Part shown: piece after piece, positions 50,188 through 61,780 of the stretch
Numbering within the stretch: the stretch's first letter is position 1
How the letters are laid out: each line of letters begins with the position of its first letter
Translations under genes and position numbers: made by a program
The notes under the pieces: generated by a model
Told to the model about the DNA's origin: nothing
What the model saw: only the letters and a program-made list of their open reading frames with translations
Database searches by the model: none
NCBI GenBank assembly: GCA_963576565.1
Contig: OY755045.1
Coordinates: 2,107,477-2,171,476 of the forward strand
Source of the DNA: Aspidapion aeneum
Taxonomy: Eukaryota; Arthropoda; Insecta; Coleoptera; Brentidae
Direction: 5' to 3'
DNA: 64,000 nucleotides

Positions 50188-50323
50188 ATAGTAGTTTACC
50201 TAACTAGTGCGGAAAGTGACTCTTTTCCGCACGCGATTGCAGATGGCCAAACGACGCGATAGCGGAGTTTGGCCAGCAATCAAGTGCGGAAAAGACACTT
50301 TACGCACGAGTTAGGTACACTAT
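50188..50323. mobile_element. 136-bp CCGCAC foldback (copy 2)
   Basis: Nearly identical to 51628-51761 and to 31264-31399 reversed: AGTTTACCTAACTAGTGCGG to CGCACGAGTTAGGTACACTA. Confidence 0.8.
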
Positions 50324-50324
50324 T

Positions 50325-50456
50325 AGCTCACACATATACTATAGTAGTGTGAGCTATGGTGATCCTAATTTTTTCGAGAAAAAAAAAGTTGCTCCGATTT
50401 CAAAAATTTTTATAATCTTTGCGTTTCAGATGATTTTGAAACTTTTTTGTGGCGCC

Positions 50457-50490
<34 letters not shown>

Positions 50491-51092
50491 ATGTCTGTCT
50501 GTCTGTCTGTCTGTGTGTCTGTATGTCTGTCTGTAACGACCAACGCGCATAACTCAAAAACCGCTTGGCCGATTTTAATAAAATTTGGTACCTAGGCTGG
50601 GTCTTGGGTCGAGATGGTCCCATTTAAAAATGAACAAAATCCACCGAACACAAACCAAATAAAAGGGTGGGGGTAGATTTCAAAAATTAGAGTTTATGTG
50701 AAAATATGGCGTGTGTGATATCAAACGAAAGGTAATTGAGTCTGGAGTTAAACAAAATACATTTTAATTTATTTTAAAAAAAAGGGTGGGGGTATATTTC
50801 AAAAATTAGAGTTTAAGTGAAAATATGGCGTGTGTGATATCAAACGAAAGGTAATTGAGTCCGGAGTTTAACAAAATACATTATAGTTTTTGTTTTTTTT
50901 CAAGGGTGGGGGTAGATTTCAAAAATTTGAGTTTACGTCAAAACATGGCTTGTGTGGTATCAAACAAAAGGTAATTTAGTCTGGAGTTGAATAAAATATA
51001 TTTCAGTTTTTAGTTATATTAGCTCACACGTACCTACACTATACCTACCTATAGTACCTAGTGTGAGCTTAGGGGCCCATATATTGGCAGAG
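50325..51092 (-). mobile_element. CTCTGCC...GAGCT element (copy 4)
   Basis: Reverse orientation, from AGCTCACACATATACTA to ATTGGCAGAG, with a (GTCT)n tract at 50458-50535. It separates a CCGCAC foldback from the gutted transposon. The same junction is seen undivided at 51750-51775, giving an empty site with a single AATA. Confidence 0.88.
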
Positions 51093-51094
51093 TA

Positions 51095-51627
51095 TTTTTT
51101 CTATAAGCGTGAGGAAAAAACTAAAAATTAATCAGAAAATTATTTATATTCAAAACGTTTTAATCAAATCAATTATTATTATTCACATTCTAGCGGCTTC
51201 TAGAACTGACTGGGGTAGATCTTCGTCCGAAAAATCCATTGAAAATCTGATTTTTTTGTTTGAAAAATTCAAAAGACGCTTGTGTCTGTAAAATTTGACA
51301 TTTGACAAATGTTTTGACAGTTTGTTTGTACTTTGTTGCTATGGTGATTTAAGATGCCAAATCTAAAACCACTAGTGTTCATTGTTGTTTGACATTGACA
51401 ATGACGATATTTATACCGGGGAGGTTTAAAACTTATAATTTGAACTTATTTTACTGAAAACTTTATTTTATCGAAAATATTGAAAATCTAGCAGAATTTT
51501 AGTCAATTTGAATATTTTTAGGATATTTCGTGTGCTAGGAAAGATACAAATGTATTTTGAACGGTCTAAATGTTATAGAACACCTCAAAATCGTAACAAA
51601 TTTACTTTTCCGCACTAGTGCGGAAAA
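51095..51627 (-). mobile_element. gutted CCGCAC transposon (copy 2, truncated)
   Basis: It starts TTTTTTCTATAAGCGTG and matches 51762-52358 and 30661-31263 (reversed). The CCGCAC-rich end is cut off and joined to the foldback. An extra ACATTTGACAAATG-like insertion is at about 51298. Confidence 0.78.
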
Positions 51628-51761
51628 TAGTAGTTTACCTAACTAGTGCGGAAAGTGCCTCTTTTCCGCACGCGATTGCAGATGGCCAAACGACGCGATA
51701 GCGGAGTTTGGCCAGCAATCAAGTGCGGAAAAGACACTTTACGCACGAGTTAGGTACACTA
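51628..51761. mobile_element. 136-bp CCGCAC foldback (copy 3)
   Basis: Same unit as at 50188. It lies exactly between two copies of the gutted transposon. Confidence 0.8.
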
Positions 51762-52358
51762 TTTTTTCTATAAGCGTGAGGAAAAAACTAAAAATTAATC
51801 AGAAAATTATTTATATTCAAAACGTTTTAATCAAATCAATTATTATTATTCACATTCTAGCGGCTTCTAGAACTGACTGGGGTAGATCTTCGTCCGAAGA
51901 ATCCATTGAAAATCTGATTTTTTTGTTTGAAAAATTCAAAAGACGCTTGTGTCTGCAAAATTGGCTTTGTTTTGACAGTTTGTTTGTACTTTGTTGCTAT
52001 GGTGATTTAAGATGCCAAATCTAAAACCACTAGTGTTCATTGTTGTTTGACATTGACAATGACGATATTTATACCGGGGAGGTTTAAAACTTATAATTTG
52101 AACCTATTTTACTGAAAACTTTATTTTATCGAAAATATTGAAAATATAGCAGAATTTTAGTCAATTTGAATATTTTTAGGATATTTCGTGTGCTAGGAAA
52201 GATACAAATGTATTTTGAACGGTCTAAATGTTATAGAACACCTCAAAATCGTAAGAAATTTACTTTTCCGCACTAGTGCGGAAAAAATATTTTTCGGAAA
52301 AGTGGCACACTAAAATGCGTGCGGAAAAGTGGACTTTTCCGCACGCTTATAGAAAAAA
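51762..52358 (-). mobile_element. gutted CCGCAC transposon (copy 3, complete)
   Basis: A 597-bp element with terminal repeats TTTTTTCTATAAGCGTG and its complement, flanked by TA. On the - strand it holds the same TATA box and 18-codon frame (MDSSDEDLPQS, then VLEAARM and stop) as copy 1. Confidence 0.8.
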
Positions 52359-52831
52359 TATATTTTGTTAAAAAGTTCTGAAACCTCCCTTAACCGGACG
52401 CGAATCTCTGACAACGGGACGGAGCGCTGCACGACATGGGCATAAATATTATGTAGCATATTGGCAACAACGCACGCTGCAGCCGGGGAATTACCTCTTT
52501 CCGTTTTAATGCGGAGACTAAATACTTCTGTCGTATTTACAACATATTTTATTCGGCGGGAATGCTGTGTTTTATTTTTATTATTCAGTTGGGTACTAAT
52601 AGATCTCTTTGAAATGCCCCTAGTAAAAATGAAACTTGTTATCGTTTTGGAGAAGGATCATCTATCAGCACGAAAGATCGATGAAAATTTAATATCGGAA
52701 AAACTCAAGCAGCAGAAATTGTCATTAAATATATATTAAAATTTCGCAGTTCTCTCCAATAAGCGGACACCTCCAATAAGCGGACAAAGTCGATGAAACC
52801 GTGAGTGTCCACTTATAGGAGGTTTCACTGT

Positions 52832-53285
52832 CTTAGTTTTTAAAAAAACTGCTCTTTGAAAAAGTATTATTAAAAAAGTTTAATAAATTAGTTTTTGAAA
52901 AACTACTCTTCAAAGAAGTATTATTTTGAAAAAAAAATATATTTTTTATAAATTAGTTTTTTGAAATACCACTTTTTTCGAAAAATCATTTTTTTATGTT
53001 TGTTTGCAATCAATTGATCACGGTTAGGTTTAACACTGATTTTGATCTCCCAACAAAAGGACATGTGAGTTATGATTTTCGAAAAAATAAGTTACTTTAG
53101 ATTTAAATAAAAATTAAGATTTTGCACAAGCGTGAAAAATGGATTTTTTTTTAAACAAAAATGATTCTGAATAGTGTAGGAGTTATTCAACAATAGGTAA
53201 TTAAATGGGCACCTTAAAGCCCAATAATTAATATACACAAATTAATACTTCAACCTCACCAGAAAAAAATTACGAGATTTCTAAG
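52832..53285. other. intergenic, no feature seen
   Basis: AT-rich sequence with no open frame or repeat border of note. Confidence 0.45.
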
Positions 53286-53289
53286 ACAG

Positions 53290-53690
53290 AATGAATGAGA
53301 CAAACAAAACTTTATCTGGGTATTACACTACTATTAAGGATTTTTTCTAAATTAAAAAACCACCGCAAGAACTGCAACTGCAAAAAACTGGAAAAAATAA
53401 TAGTAAAAGCTAAAAAGGTTATTAGAAGCCTTAACAGTATTTTATGGAGCAGAGATATAAACAAGAATGTAAAATTTGATATATAGAAAACAATGGTAAA
53501 AAGCACACTGTTGTATGGAATACAGACTTGTCGCATAACAGAAAAATACAAAACAAAAATGTGTGAAATAAGAAGACCAATAAGAATATCTAGAATAGAT
53601 CATATAAAAAATGAGACCATAAAGGAAAGAATGGGAATCGAGGGAAGCATAACGGGTGACATCACTAAAAAGCAACTGTAATCGTAGTAG
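53290..53690 (+). mobile_element. RTE-like non-LTR fragment
   Basis: Broken frames read KVIRSLNSILWS, MVKSTLLYGIQTCR, IRRPIRISRIDHIKN and IEGSITGDITKKQL. These align with the C-terminal half of the RT at 8884-10398. Stops and a frame change show it is dead. Confidence 0.75.
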
Positions 53691-54404
53691 TAGTGACAAT
53701 TCTATCTATTTTTCAACGCTAAATCCGAATTCGAGGCCCTAAAAAGGAAGCTTGACAGATCTCTCCAATTTTAATGATTTTTTGTAGATTCATTTTACGG
53801 GAAAAGGGGACAAAGAATCTTAAATATATTTTTTTATTTATTAAGTTCTTTTTTAAATACACTTTTGAAAATTATTCCTTTTGACATCAAGCCAACTTAA
53901 TAATAGACCATAAAGAGCAACTAATGAATTTATTGTAAGTGGTGAAGTGCATCTTTTTGATCTATTCGTGACATTTTAAATGATTTATATTCACTTTTCT
54001 TGAAAAAAATTTGGTTTGAAGAATGTGCAGAGCATTTCAGAGAGGATATTGCCAAATAGCTCTTAAGAACCACAAGAAATATAAATAAAAATAAGAAATA
54101 GTCCAGAAATATTTACTAATTCTTAAGGCAGTGATTTTTGTTGGTCATGCAATCTTTCACATGCCTTTTTAAGTAGATACTTATTGGTTTGCACAAGAAA
54201 ATAATGTAAACATCACGGCCACGTTATTCAGATGTACATCATTTCGAATTAGAACTGTAATACCCATCAGGTCTTCTTTACACACACACTTTTTTCCTGT
54301 CATAGAAATATCAGAAACAGCTAAATGTAGAGATCGTGATTCAGGTTACAAAATATAGATTACAAGTTTTTTTGTAACAAGTACCTACTTATATATTGGA
54401 AACG

Positions 54405-55195
54405 AATCAAGTGAGTTAGAACTAAACAATGGACAAACAATATCCCCATGGAATGAGTATGTATACTTGGGTGTCACATTTGATAAGTGAAGAACTGAAA
54501 AAAGTATAGGCATAGCAAATAAGGTTATTGGAGAGAGATAAAAAAAAATCAGCAAAATATAAAACTGATCTCAAACTTGACAAAGTTGGTAGGGCTGTCA
54601 TGTCAAAATTTGAAAGCTATGAGAAGCAACTTAAAGCCCCATTTGTAGTGTACGCTGATTTTGAGTTCTTTCTGCAGCTAATAGAAACATGTGAGGCAGA
54701 ACCCCAATACACCATATACAATTAAAAACATAATTCACAGGCCGTATTCATTTTCGTATATAATTAAATGTTCATTTGACGATTCAGTGACAAAGTTTGA
54801 GCTCGATCGTGGTCAAAATGTAGCAGAAGAGTTCATTAGGAGGATCGAGTGTGATTTGAGGGAGATTTACAATAATTATTTAAAACGTATTAAGCCAATG
54901 AGCCCCCTAACTGAGGACCAGAAAAACCCATTCATGTCAAAATGGATGCAATAAGATCAATGAGAATATCTAGAACAGAGCATATAAGAAATAAGACCAT
55001 ACAGGAAAGAAGGGAATCTGGAGAAAAAATTACCAAAGCAGGTGTAGGTCCTAGAATGATAACCAATAGACCACAGAAAGAGGGAGCGTTCTAAACTGGA
55101 ATGACAACAGTAAAACAAAAGATCAACAAGTCGAAAACGATTGTCAGGATCGAAGGAGGTGAAGAATAGGCATCGGACAACGTAGAAAAACGTTC
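54405..55195 (+). mobile_element. RTE-like fragment interrupted by DNA polymerase B relic
   Basis: 54410-54515 reads EYVYLGVTFDK and 54955-55190 reads MRISRTEHIRNKTIQER, both RTE-type C-terminal pieces. Between them lies unrelated DNA polymerase B coding sequence (54528-54954). Confidence 0.65.
54528..54954 (+). pseudogene. DNA polymerase B relic (Polinton/Maverick-like), frameshifted
   Basis: Two overlapping + frames read KFESYEKQLKAPFVVYADFE, then SYIIKCSFDDSVTKFEL, EEFIRRIECDLREIYNNYL and LTEDQKNPF. YADFE is the exonuclease motif I (DxE) of protein-primed family B polymerases found in Polinton/Maverick elements. A frameshift falls near 54700-54720, and the polymerase domain is absent. It is a fragment of a self-replicating virus-like transposon. 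Confidence 0.75.
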
Positions 55196-55199
55196 TTAA

Positions 55200-55740
55200 C
55201 CGACATAGGAGTAGTACCTAATTTAGTAGTGTATGTAGTCAAAAACAAAGCAAATTACAGTAAAGTACAGAAATATGCTTCTATTTCTTCTTTCTTTTCC
55301 TGGAAAACAGTAGCCTCCTCTTGTGAACTCCTAGTTTGTCCAAGTTGAAGACTAAAAAATGATGAGGTAAATTTTTACTGAGACAATAATTTACCAGTTT
55401 TTTATAGACGACAAAGAAACAAACAATACGAAGTAGTGGCATATAAAAGAAAATGAAAGTAGAAAAGTAGTTCGCGTTCTGGTTCCCTTTCTCCAAGTTC
55501 AAGGTTGGTTCTTCACTTCATCTTTATTCTGTTACGAAATGCAGAATGCGATATCTGCGCGTACCCACGCACCATCTTTGGCGCTCTCTTGGTGGTATGC
55601 TGGTGTACCAAATTATGTATGAGTGCAGTCTTAGTTATAATATTAATAATATTGAAAGTAAAAGTGGTACCATTTTGCTGAACACTGAATTTAAACGTGT
55701 GGAGAAATTTTTTATACAACAAAAATGCAAGACTTTGTTT
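55200..55740. other. intergenic, no feature assigned
   Basis: The Lys-rich - frame at 55281-55502 and the frames at 55513-55788 have no recognisable domain. Part may belong to the following Penelope-like element. Confidence 0.35.
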
Positions 55741-55744
55741 CAAA

Positions 55745-56300
55745 CTCCTAGACAATGATTGAGTCGAAACAAAATTTCGGACTTTCATTGTCTTTATTTA
55801 TTTTCAACACGACGTTTCGGTTAGTAAGTATCTCTAACCGTTTTCAAGTGTAAACCAAACAATCTAATCTATATGCTACTACTTATACCACTGGGTGTGC
55901 AGTTAGAAGTGACGTCTCGCCTCTTTTTTTTAAATCCTAAGACGCCTGTTTTCCTTAAGGAGTAGTTTCCATATGTTTGGTATGTTGCAGCTTCAATAAA
56001 CTTTCGTTTTCGCCAATGCGACTCCTTATGCAAAACTTTGGCTTCTGACCATGGAATCCTGTGATCATTTGACCATGTATGATCTGCTAAACCGGATTTT
56101 TCAATATCCCCTAATTGGGTACTTTTTAGATGTTCATTTACTCTATTCTGAACAGGGCGTTTCGTTTCACCTCCATATGATTTACCACACTCACACGGGA
56201 TTTGGTAAATACATTTCTTATTATTTGAGGGATTTTCTCGTTTTGTTTTAGTTACAAAACTCATTATCGTATTTCCCGATCAGAATACTGTTTTTATATT
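55745..56300 (-). mobile_element. Penelope-like element 3' fragment (GIY-YIG)
   Basis: The - frame 55869-56264 reads CIYQIPCECGKSYGGETKRP, VNEHLKSTQ, HRIPWSEAKVLHKESHWRKR and KFIEAATY, the Penelope GIY-YIG endonuclease with its CxC. The GIY-YIG Ile in the second block is Gly (SYGGET). A terminal-repeat-like segment (ACACGACGTTTCGG) lies at 55808-55821. It is a different lineage from the 8-kb fragment. Confidence 0.85.
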
Positions 56301-56409
56301 ATAGTGTTTGGCAATTCGTCTTATGTTTTCAGGGACATTAGCATTTCATTCCTCCTATAAATTATTTTTTTAACAACTAATTTAAAATCGATGATTTCAT
56401 TTTTTTTCT

Positions 56410-56790
56410 TCAAAATTCTTCAAAGTTCTTCACTCTTCTTTGGCCTGACCCAGATATTACTCTATATAATGAAGGCGCATTAAAGAATGAAGAATATTTG
56501 CTGTAATGATCCTGAAGATATTTGATGAATGTTTGCCTTATGTAGTGGGTACAATTTACATAGTGTGTTACATAAGATTTTATTAATGATTTTGAAAAAA
56601 CATATATTATCCATTTCGACACTTTCCATTTTTGTTTTGTATTTTTCTCTTACGCGACAAGTCTTTATTTCATACAAGAGCGTGCTTTTCCCTATTGTTT
56701 CATATATGTTTAATTTTACATTCTTTTTTATCTTTCTGGTCCATAAAATACTGTTAAGACATCCAATAACCTTTTTTGTTTTCTAAAATG
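56410..56790 (-). mobile_element. RTE-like non-LTR fragment
   Basis: The - strand reads LNSILWTRKIKKNVK, STLLYEIKTCRVREKYKTKM and later HYVNCTHYIRQTF-like text. The first parts align with 53420-53560. Frames are broken. Confidence 0.65.
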
Positions 56791-57925
56791 CCGATTTTAA
56801 AATTTTGCAGACAAAGAATGACATAACAAACCAAAAATATTTCATTTTTGTTTAATCGTTAATCGTGCAAATTTACGGCAAAATACTATTATTTTGCGAC
56901 ATAAATTTAACTAAATACAGAGCAATTTCTTTAATGTTCTTCTCTTCTAAATGTCAGGAAGTCCCTTAAGGAGAAAGAGGTTGCAACAAAAAATTGCTAT
57001 TTGGTTAATACTGAACTTCTCTCATCTGACTCCTGCTACCCAGGGATTTAGGAATAGAGCAAGTTAAATCAGGTCTGGTTAGGTAATAGGTTTTTAAAAG
57101 AGTATGAAAAAAGTTACAGTACAAAATGTTAAAAAAAAAAAATAATTTTTATACGTGGGCATCAACATATTTCGCAATTAGTTTAACTTTATTTTATACA
57201 GTGTGTTTCAACGAAAAGTTTACAGCTCCAAGGAAGTGCAAACAAAATCGACGTTATTCCTAATTCCTGTATCCTAATTATTATTGTTAAAATAAAAACT
57301 GTTCCTTTCAGACAGTGCGCGAGAAGCTCTAAATAAGAAGACAAAGAAATAAGTATTATTTCTAGATCATTAATCGCAAAAATTGGTGCTTTTGCGGCAC
57401 GACGACGTTTATTTTGTTTGCAAGCAAAAGTTAGATGCACAGGATGCGACTTTAAAAACTTTTTTAAACGACTGTCTTGTAAAAGGGGGTTTTGCGCACG
57501 GAGAACACGATCTGAAAATGGCATTTTGCGCACGCTGTGTGCAAAACGTTTTGCACACGCTTATGTCATTTTTGCACACGCCTATGTCATTTCTGCATAC
57601 GGGTCTCACCCATCAATATAAGTTGGCTTAGTTCCGTAGCAACCGTCATTGCTCGTATGTTTTGTTGATTAGATACGTCAAAAAAATTGTTGAATTTTTA
57701 AAGTTTTGTTGTAAAAATGTCGGAAATAAAAACAAGTTAAATTAAAATTTGATTTTTCTTTATTAGCAGTTGTATATAAAATATTGTAAAAAACTCGTTT
57801 GAAAACCTCTTTGTACACTCCCTCGACTTGTAGACCTCGCCTTCGGCTCGGTCTGGATTGTGTGCAAAGAGTCGTTTTCAAACCTTGTTGTTTAAATAAC
57901 TATTAAAGATTTAAAAAGTCAAAAC
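56791..57925. other. intergenic, short hairpin motifs only
   Basis: Around 57485-57600, GCGCACG, TTTTGCACACG and CGTGTGCAAAA-like words recur in both directions, recalling the CCGCAC elements but not matching them. No gene or element border can be fixed. Confidence 0.4.
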
Positions 57926-57929
57926 GAAC

Positions 57930-58345
57930 TGGCTCACTCTAAAGGGTTCGTTAAAGGACCTTGTAGAAAAAGAGCCAGGAACATCAATCGATTTATCAGA
58001 CAGAAGATCCGTATAGTACTGTCGACTAAGGGTATCCATGCACAGAATGGGACTAACAGAAGAGACCAAATGTAGACTCTGCATGGAGGATGACGAAACA
58101 GTCAGTTATGTACTGTGTGAATGTCCGGCTATTGTATACGTTTACGTCGTAACAATTTCGGTAAACCTCAGATTGATTCAGAAGATCTGAACAGTGTCTC
58201 ACCCAAACTGATATCCAACCTTTTTGGAAGATTAGGCATGGAGTGGTGAGAAACCACTCAAAACTGAGCCACAATAAACCCAGGTCGAAGTGGAAGGTCT
58301 GCAAGGCCCACTCACATATGAATTATCATCATCATCCTCAACTCA
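57930..58345 (+). mobile_element. non-LTR 3' end with zinc-knuckle tail
   Basis: It reads CRKRARNIN, then MHRMGLTEETKCRLCMEDDE and VSYVLCECPAI, a Cys/His knuckle typical of the tail of I/Jockey-group ORF2. A 3' UTR (GTGAGAAACCACTCAAAACT) and an (ATC)n tail follow. It matches 11695-12105. Confidence 0.82.
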
Positions 58346-58971
58346 CAAATAAAAACTTTATAATTTTATCTTCATATAAGTTTAGTGAATTTTATACAGT
58401 TACTGTTTTAAAAAAATATAGCAAAAAACTCAATCATTTCGTAAGACCCTATGTAAATCAAATATGTTTGTTCAAAAATTATTTAACTTTGCTCGAACTT
58501 TGCGAAATTGATCCTGATTGGATGGAAAGTTTTAAAAAAAATTAAAAAAATCAGACCCCTGACAAAGAAAATACTTTTTCGCCGATAAATAAGCTGATTT
58601 TCCACATTATACTCTTTGTTAATAATTTCTTATTTCTAATATAAGAAGAAGCTTAAAAAGATTTATGCTCAAAAAAATTAAACGACAAAAAACTATAACA
58701 TATTTTTTACTAAGATCAATTTCCTTGACGCTCCCTGCTGAGCTAATATGAAATAATGTTTTGCTGATATGTTCTGCTATAACAAATATTTATTGCTCAT
58801 GGAGAGCTGCAGGCGAATTTCATTCATTCCTCTAATGGTTTTAGATTGGCCTAACACTTCTTCTCATAAGTGTTTAAGGCGTCAAGACGGCATAAAGAAA
58901 CATCCAGATACTAAACAATAGATAGGTTTTGGTCGTGCCAAAAACGGCCGACGATTAACGCAACTTGACAC

Positions 58972-59261
58972 CATGGGCGCACCCAGGGGGGGGGGGGGGG
59001 GTTGCCCGGGGCCCGGGCCCCCCTCAAGCCTTAGATTTTCTAATATATTTTCTACATATTTGATGATAAAACACGAAAAATACCTTAAAATTTGACATGA
59101 GGAGGCTTCGGCCCCCCCCCCCCCCCCCCAACCCCAAGCAGTGGCGTAGTTGCGAAAAGACATGATGACCTTTTTTTTTTTTTTTGGTCGCAAGTTTTTT
59201 GAGGGCGCGCGTTTTGTAGCTGTCGGGCCCCCCCCAAGACACATTCCTGGGTGCGCCACTG
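58972..59261. mobile_element. 290-bp hAT-like MITE
   Basis: It begins CATGGGCGCACCCAGG and ends CCTGGGTGCGCCACTG. TTGACAC follows and precedes it (58965-58971, 59262-59268). It contains G-, C- and T-runs. Confidence 0.8.
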
Positions 59262-60444
59262 TTGACACTGTTGACATTTTAACGTCACATGTCGTTAGCA
59301 GTTCAAACTCACGAAAGTTTAACATAAGAATTTTGACTTACGTAGAACGTGCACAATTGTGATTTAGCGAACTTCTATTACATTTCGCGCCATTTAGCTA
59401 AAAAAAATAAAATAATAAATTTAATGAAATGGAAATGGCTGCACAGATAACTGCGGTGTTAAGCGGAAACCATATATTTGGCATAGAGAATGATGGGAAA
59501 ATAAGAAACTGGCGTAATAGTAAATATTTTTTGCTACTATTGCATTTTGTCTTTTGTCATTTCAGATTTCTGAAAAAAACCTTTGAAATCCCTCTTCTAC
59601 AATATTAATAAAGTGTTTTTAAAAATATTTTCACAAGGAAACTATTTCAGGTAATATATTTTTTTGTCTGAAGAAAACATCTAACACTTAAGTTTGTTGT
59701 CAAATGTAATATTTTTTTATGTATTGTTTTAAATTTTGCTTGTCATAAACAAGTAGATCAGAATGGAAATGTTTCTTTTACCTTTTTGTTTTGACTATCG
59801 TGGAATAATAAAAAAACATCGTAATGGGGCACTAAGAAATATATTCTTTTTTGTTGCAGATTGATTTGAGTACTTAGTGAAGTCGCCATCAAATTTAACA
59901 AAAGTAACCTATGTAAAGCTTTAGAACTGGCAAGTGGCAAAATTATTAAATGGCATCTAACGGAAATAGTCCACAGTACACCGGTTTATTTTGTAAGTGA
60001 TTACTTATTGGCTAAATTTCCGTACATAGCTTTTTTTGGCCAAGACGCCTAACTTTTTCTGTGGCCAGTAATTTAGTAATGTGTGTCGCAAAATTTGAAC
60101 AATAGCAGCATACTATTTATAACTTTGTGCTTGTCCGTTTGAGTAATAGTCTCAAAAACTGCATTTGAGATTATGTCTTGCAAGTTGACAAGTGATGGAT
60201 TGCTTTTTGATTGCTGCTTCCGGCTGGTACAAAAAGCTGACAGATTTTGAGTCAGTAAAAGGGTTACAGGTGGATAAACTAAATTTTTAGAAGAAACGTC
60301 TTCTTTTTATGGTCGTCAGCTTTTTTTTTCTCGAGGTAAATTTTAGGTCGAACTTTAAGAAAACTAAACTTTCGGGTAAAGACCTATATGCACTTTGTCT
60401 TTTTTTATCAACTTTTTTCTAAGACAAAGTTTGAAAATATGTAC
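59262..60444. other. intergenic, no feature seen
   Basis: AT-rich, with no open frame or repeat that I could support. Confidence 0.45.
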
Positions 60445-60452
60445 AGTAAATA

Positions 60453-60789
60453 CAGCGGCGTAGCGTGCCCGAAAGGGCGGGGGGGGGGGGGGGCGACAGC
60501 TAAAAAGGGCGTCTCTGAAAACTGATGAAAAAAAAAAACAAAAAGGTCATCATGTGTGAGGGGGCGGATAAGTCACAAGGGCGCCTCTCACGAATCTTGC
60601 GACCAAAACAAAAAAAAAAAAAAAAGGTCTTCATGTCGTTAGTTTCCTTTGGCACCCACTCAATTGACCGTTACCGGCCCAACTTAATAAAGCTGAGGGC
60701 GCTTCGGCCACCTATGGGGCGCCACTACCCTCGGGGCGGGGGGGGGGGGGGCGACGAACCACCCGCGCCCCCTCCACGCTACGCCGCTG
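60453..60789. mobile_element. 337-bp CAGCGGCGTAGCGTG hAT MITE, 8-bp TSD
   Basis: Ends CAGCGGCGTAGCGTG and CACGCTACGCCGCTG. AGTAAATA flanks it at 60445-60452 and 60790-60797. The interior has long G- and A-runs. Confidence 0.9.
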
Positions 60790-60797
60790 AGTAAATA

Positions 60798-61382
60798 TGT
60801 AAAACCTTATGCCATTATTAATGTCCTAACTTAAATTTTTATGAAGAGAAATGATTCTCTAGCTCTTTCTCTAGGTATAAGAATGGAACAATTCGCTAAA
60901 ATTATTGTAGTACAAAAACAATCCATTTCCATGTAGATCAGGTAAAGCATAAAAAATTTAGAAATGCCTCCAACGCATAAGCAAGAAGAGGAATATACAG
61001 TAAACACGCTCAATACCTTTTCCTTTCAATTATTTAATTCAGAATGGGCAATGAATCCGCCTCGATGCCAAGTTGTAAAATAGGGGTCAAATCTAGCGAA
61101 ATTTTCGCGACATTACTTTATAAATCCTAGTGTCGGTGCCGTGAGAGTGAAGTTTCTGGATATCTGAACTAATCAGTGGGAAGAATGATGGATCTGTTGG
61201 TTTTTGAAATAATGAATTTTGATCATAAAGATAAATACATTTGGTTGTAAAATGATTTTGATGCATTATGATTTGTGTAACTTGTACAATTTAAAACAAT
61301 TTTTATTTCATTAAAATGACCCAAAGGCACTTTGTAATGAATAAGTAGGCAAGCGCGGACCTGAGCCTAAATTTAGGGGGGG
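60798..61382. other. intergenic, no feature seen
   Basis: No gene or repeat border seen. Confidence 0.45.
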
Positions 61383-61390
61383 ATAAGAGG

Positions 61391-61772
61391 CAGCGGCGTA
61401 GCGTGCCCGAAAGGGCGGGGGGCGACAGCTAAAAAGGGCGCCTCTAAAAACTGATGAAAAATCTTTTGGCAAAAAAAAACAAAACGGTCAAAAAGGCGTC
61501 TCTCACAAATCTTGCGACCAAAAAAAAAAAAAAAAGGGCATCATGTGTGAGGGGGCGGTTGATAAGTCACAAGAGAGCCTCTCACGAATCTTGCGACCAA
61601 AAAAAAAAAAAGGTCTTCATGTCGTTACTTTCCTTTGGCACCCACTCAATTGGCCATTCCCGGCCCGACTTAATCCAGCTGAGGGCGCTTCGGCCACCTG
61701 TGGGGCGCCACTACCCTCGGGGCGGGGGGGGGCGACGAACCCCCGCGCCCCCCCCCCCACGTTACGCCGCTG
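61391..61772. mobile_element. 382-bp CAGCGGCGTAGCGTG hAT MITE, 8-bp TSD
   Basis: Close relative of the element at 60453 with one extra internal repeat (TCACGAATCTTGCGACC-type). ATAAGAGG flanks it at 61383-61390 and 61773-61780. Confidence 0.9.
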
Positions 61773-61780
61773 ATAAGAGG

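Larger units (their letters stand above)
50047..52831 (+). mobile_element. Tigger/pogo-like element split by nested insertions
   Basis: The left part (GGTGAAACCTTGC, AACCGGACACTCTAATAACC) at 50047-50187 and the right part from about 52378 to GGAGGTTTCACTG at 52831 carry the GAAACCTCC ends and CCGGAC/GCGGAC motifs usual in Tigger-type elements. A relic frame at 52614-52738 (MPLVKMKLVIVLEKDHLSAR) resembles the start of the pogo DNA-binding domain. About 2.2 kb of other elements lie between the halves. Confidence 0.6.

Noticed and set aside
52461..52739. 92-codon frame as a gene
   Set aside because: It lies inside the Tigger-like element. Only its last part resembles a transposase start and the rest is untranslated element sequence.
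60525..60794. Gly/Pro-rich open frames at 59-62 kb
   Set aside because: They are translations of poly-G, poly-C and poly-A runs inside hAT MITEs with exact target duplications.
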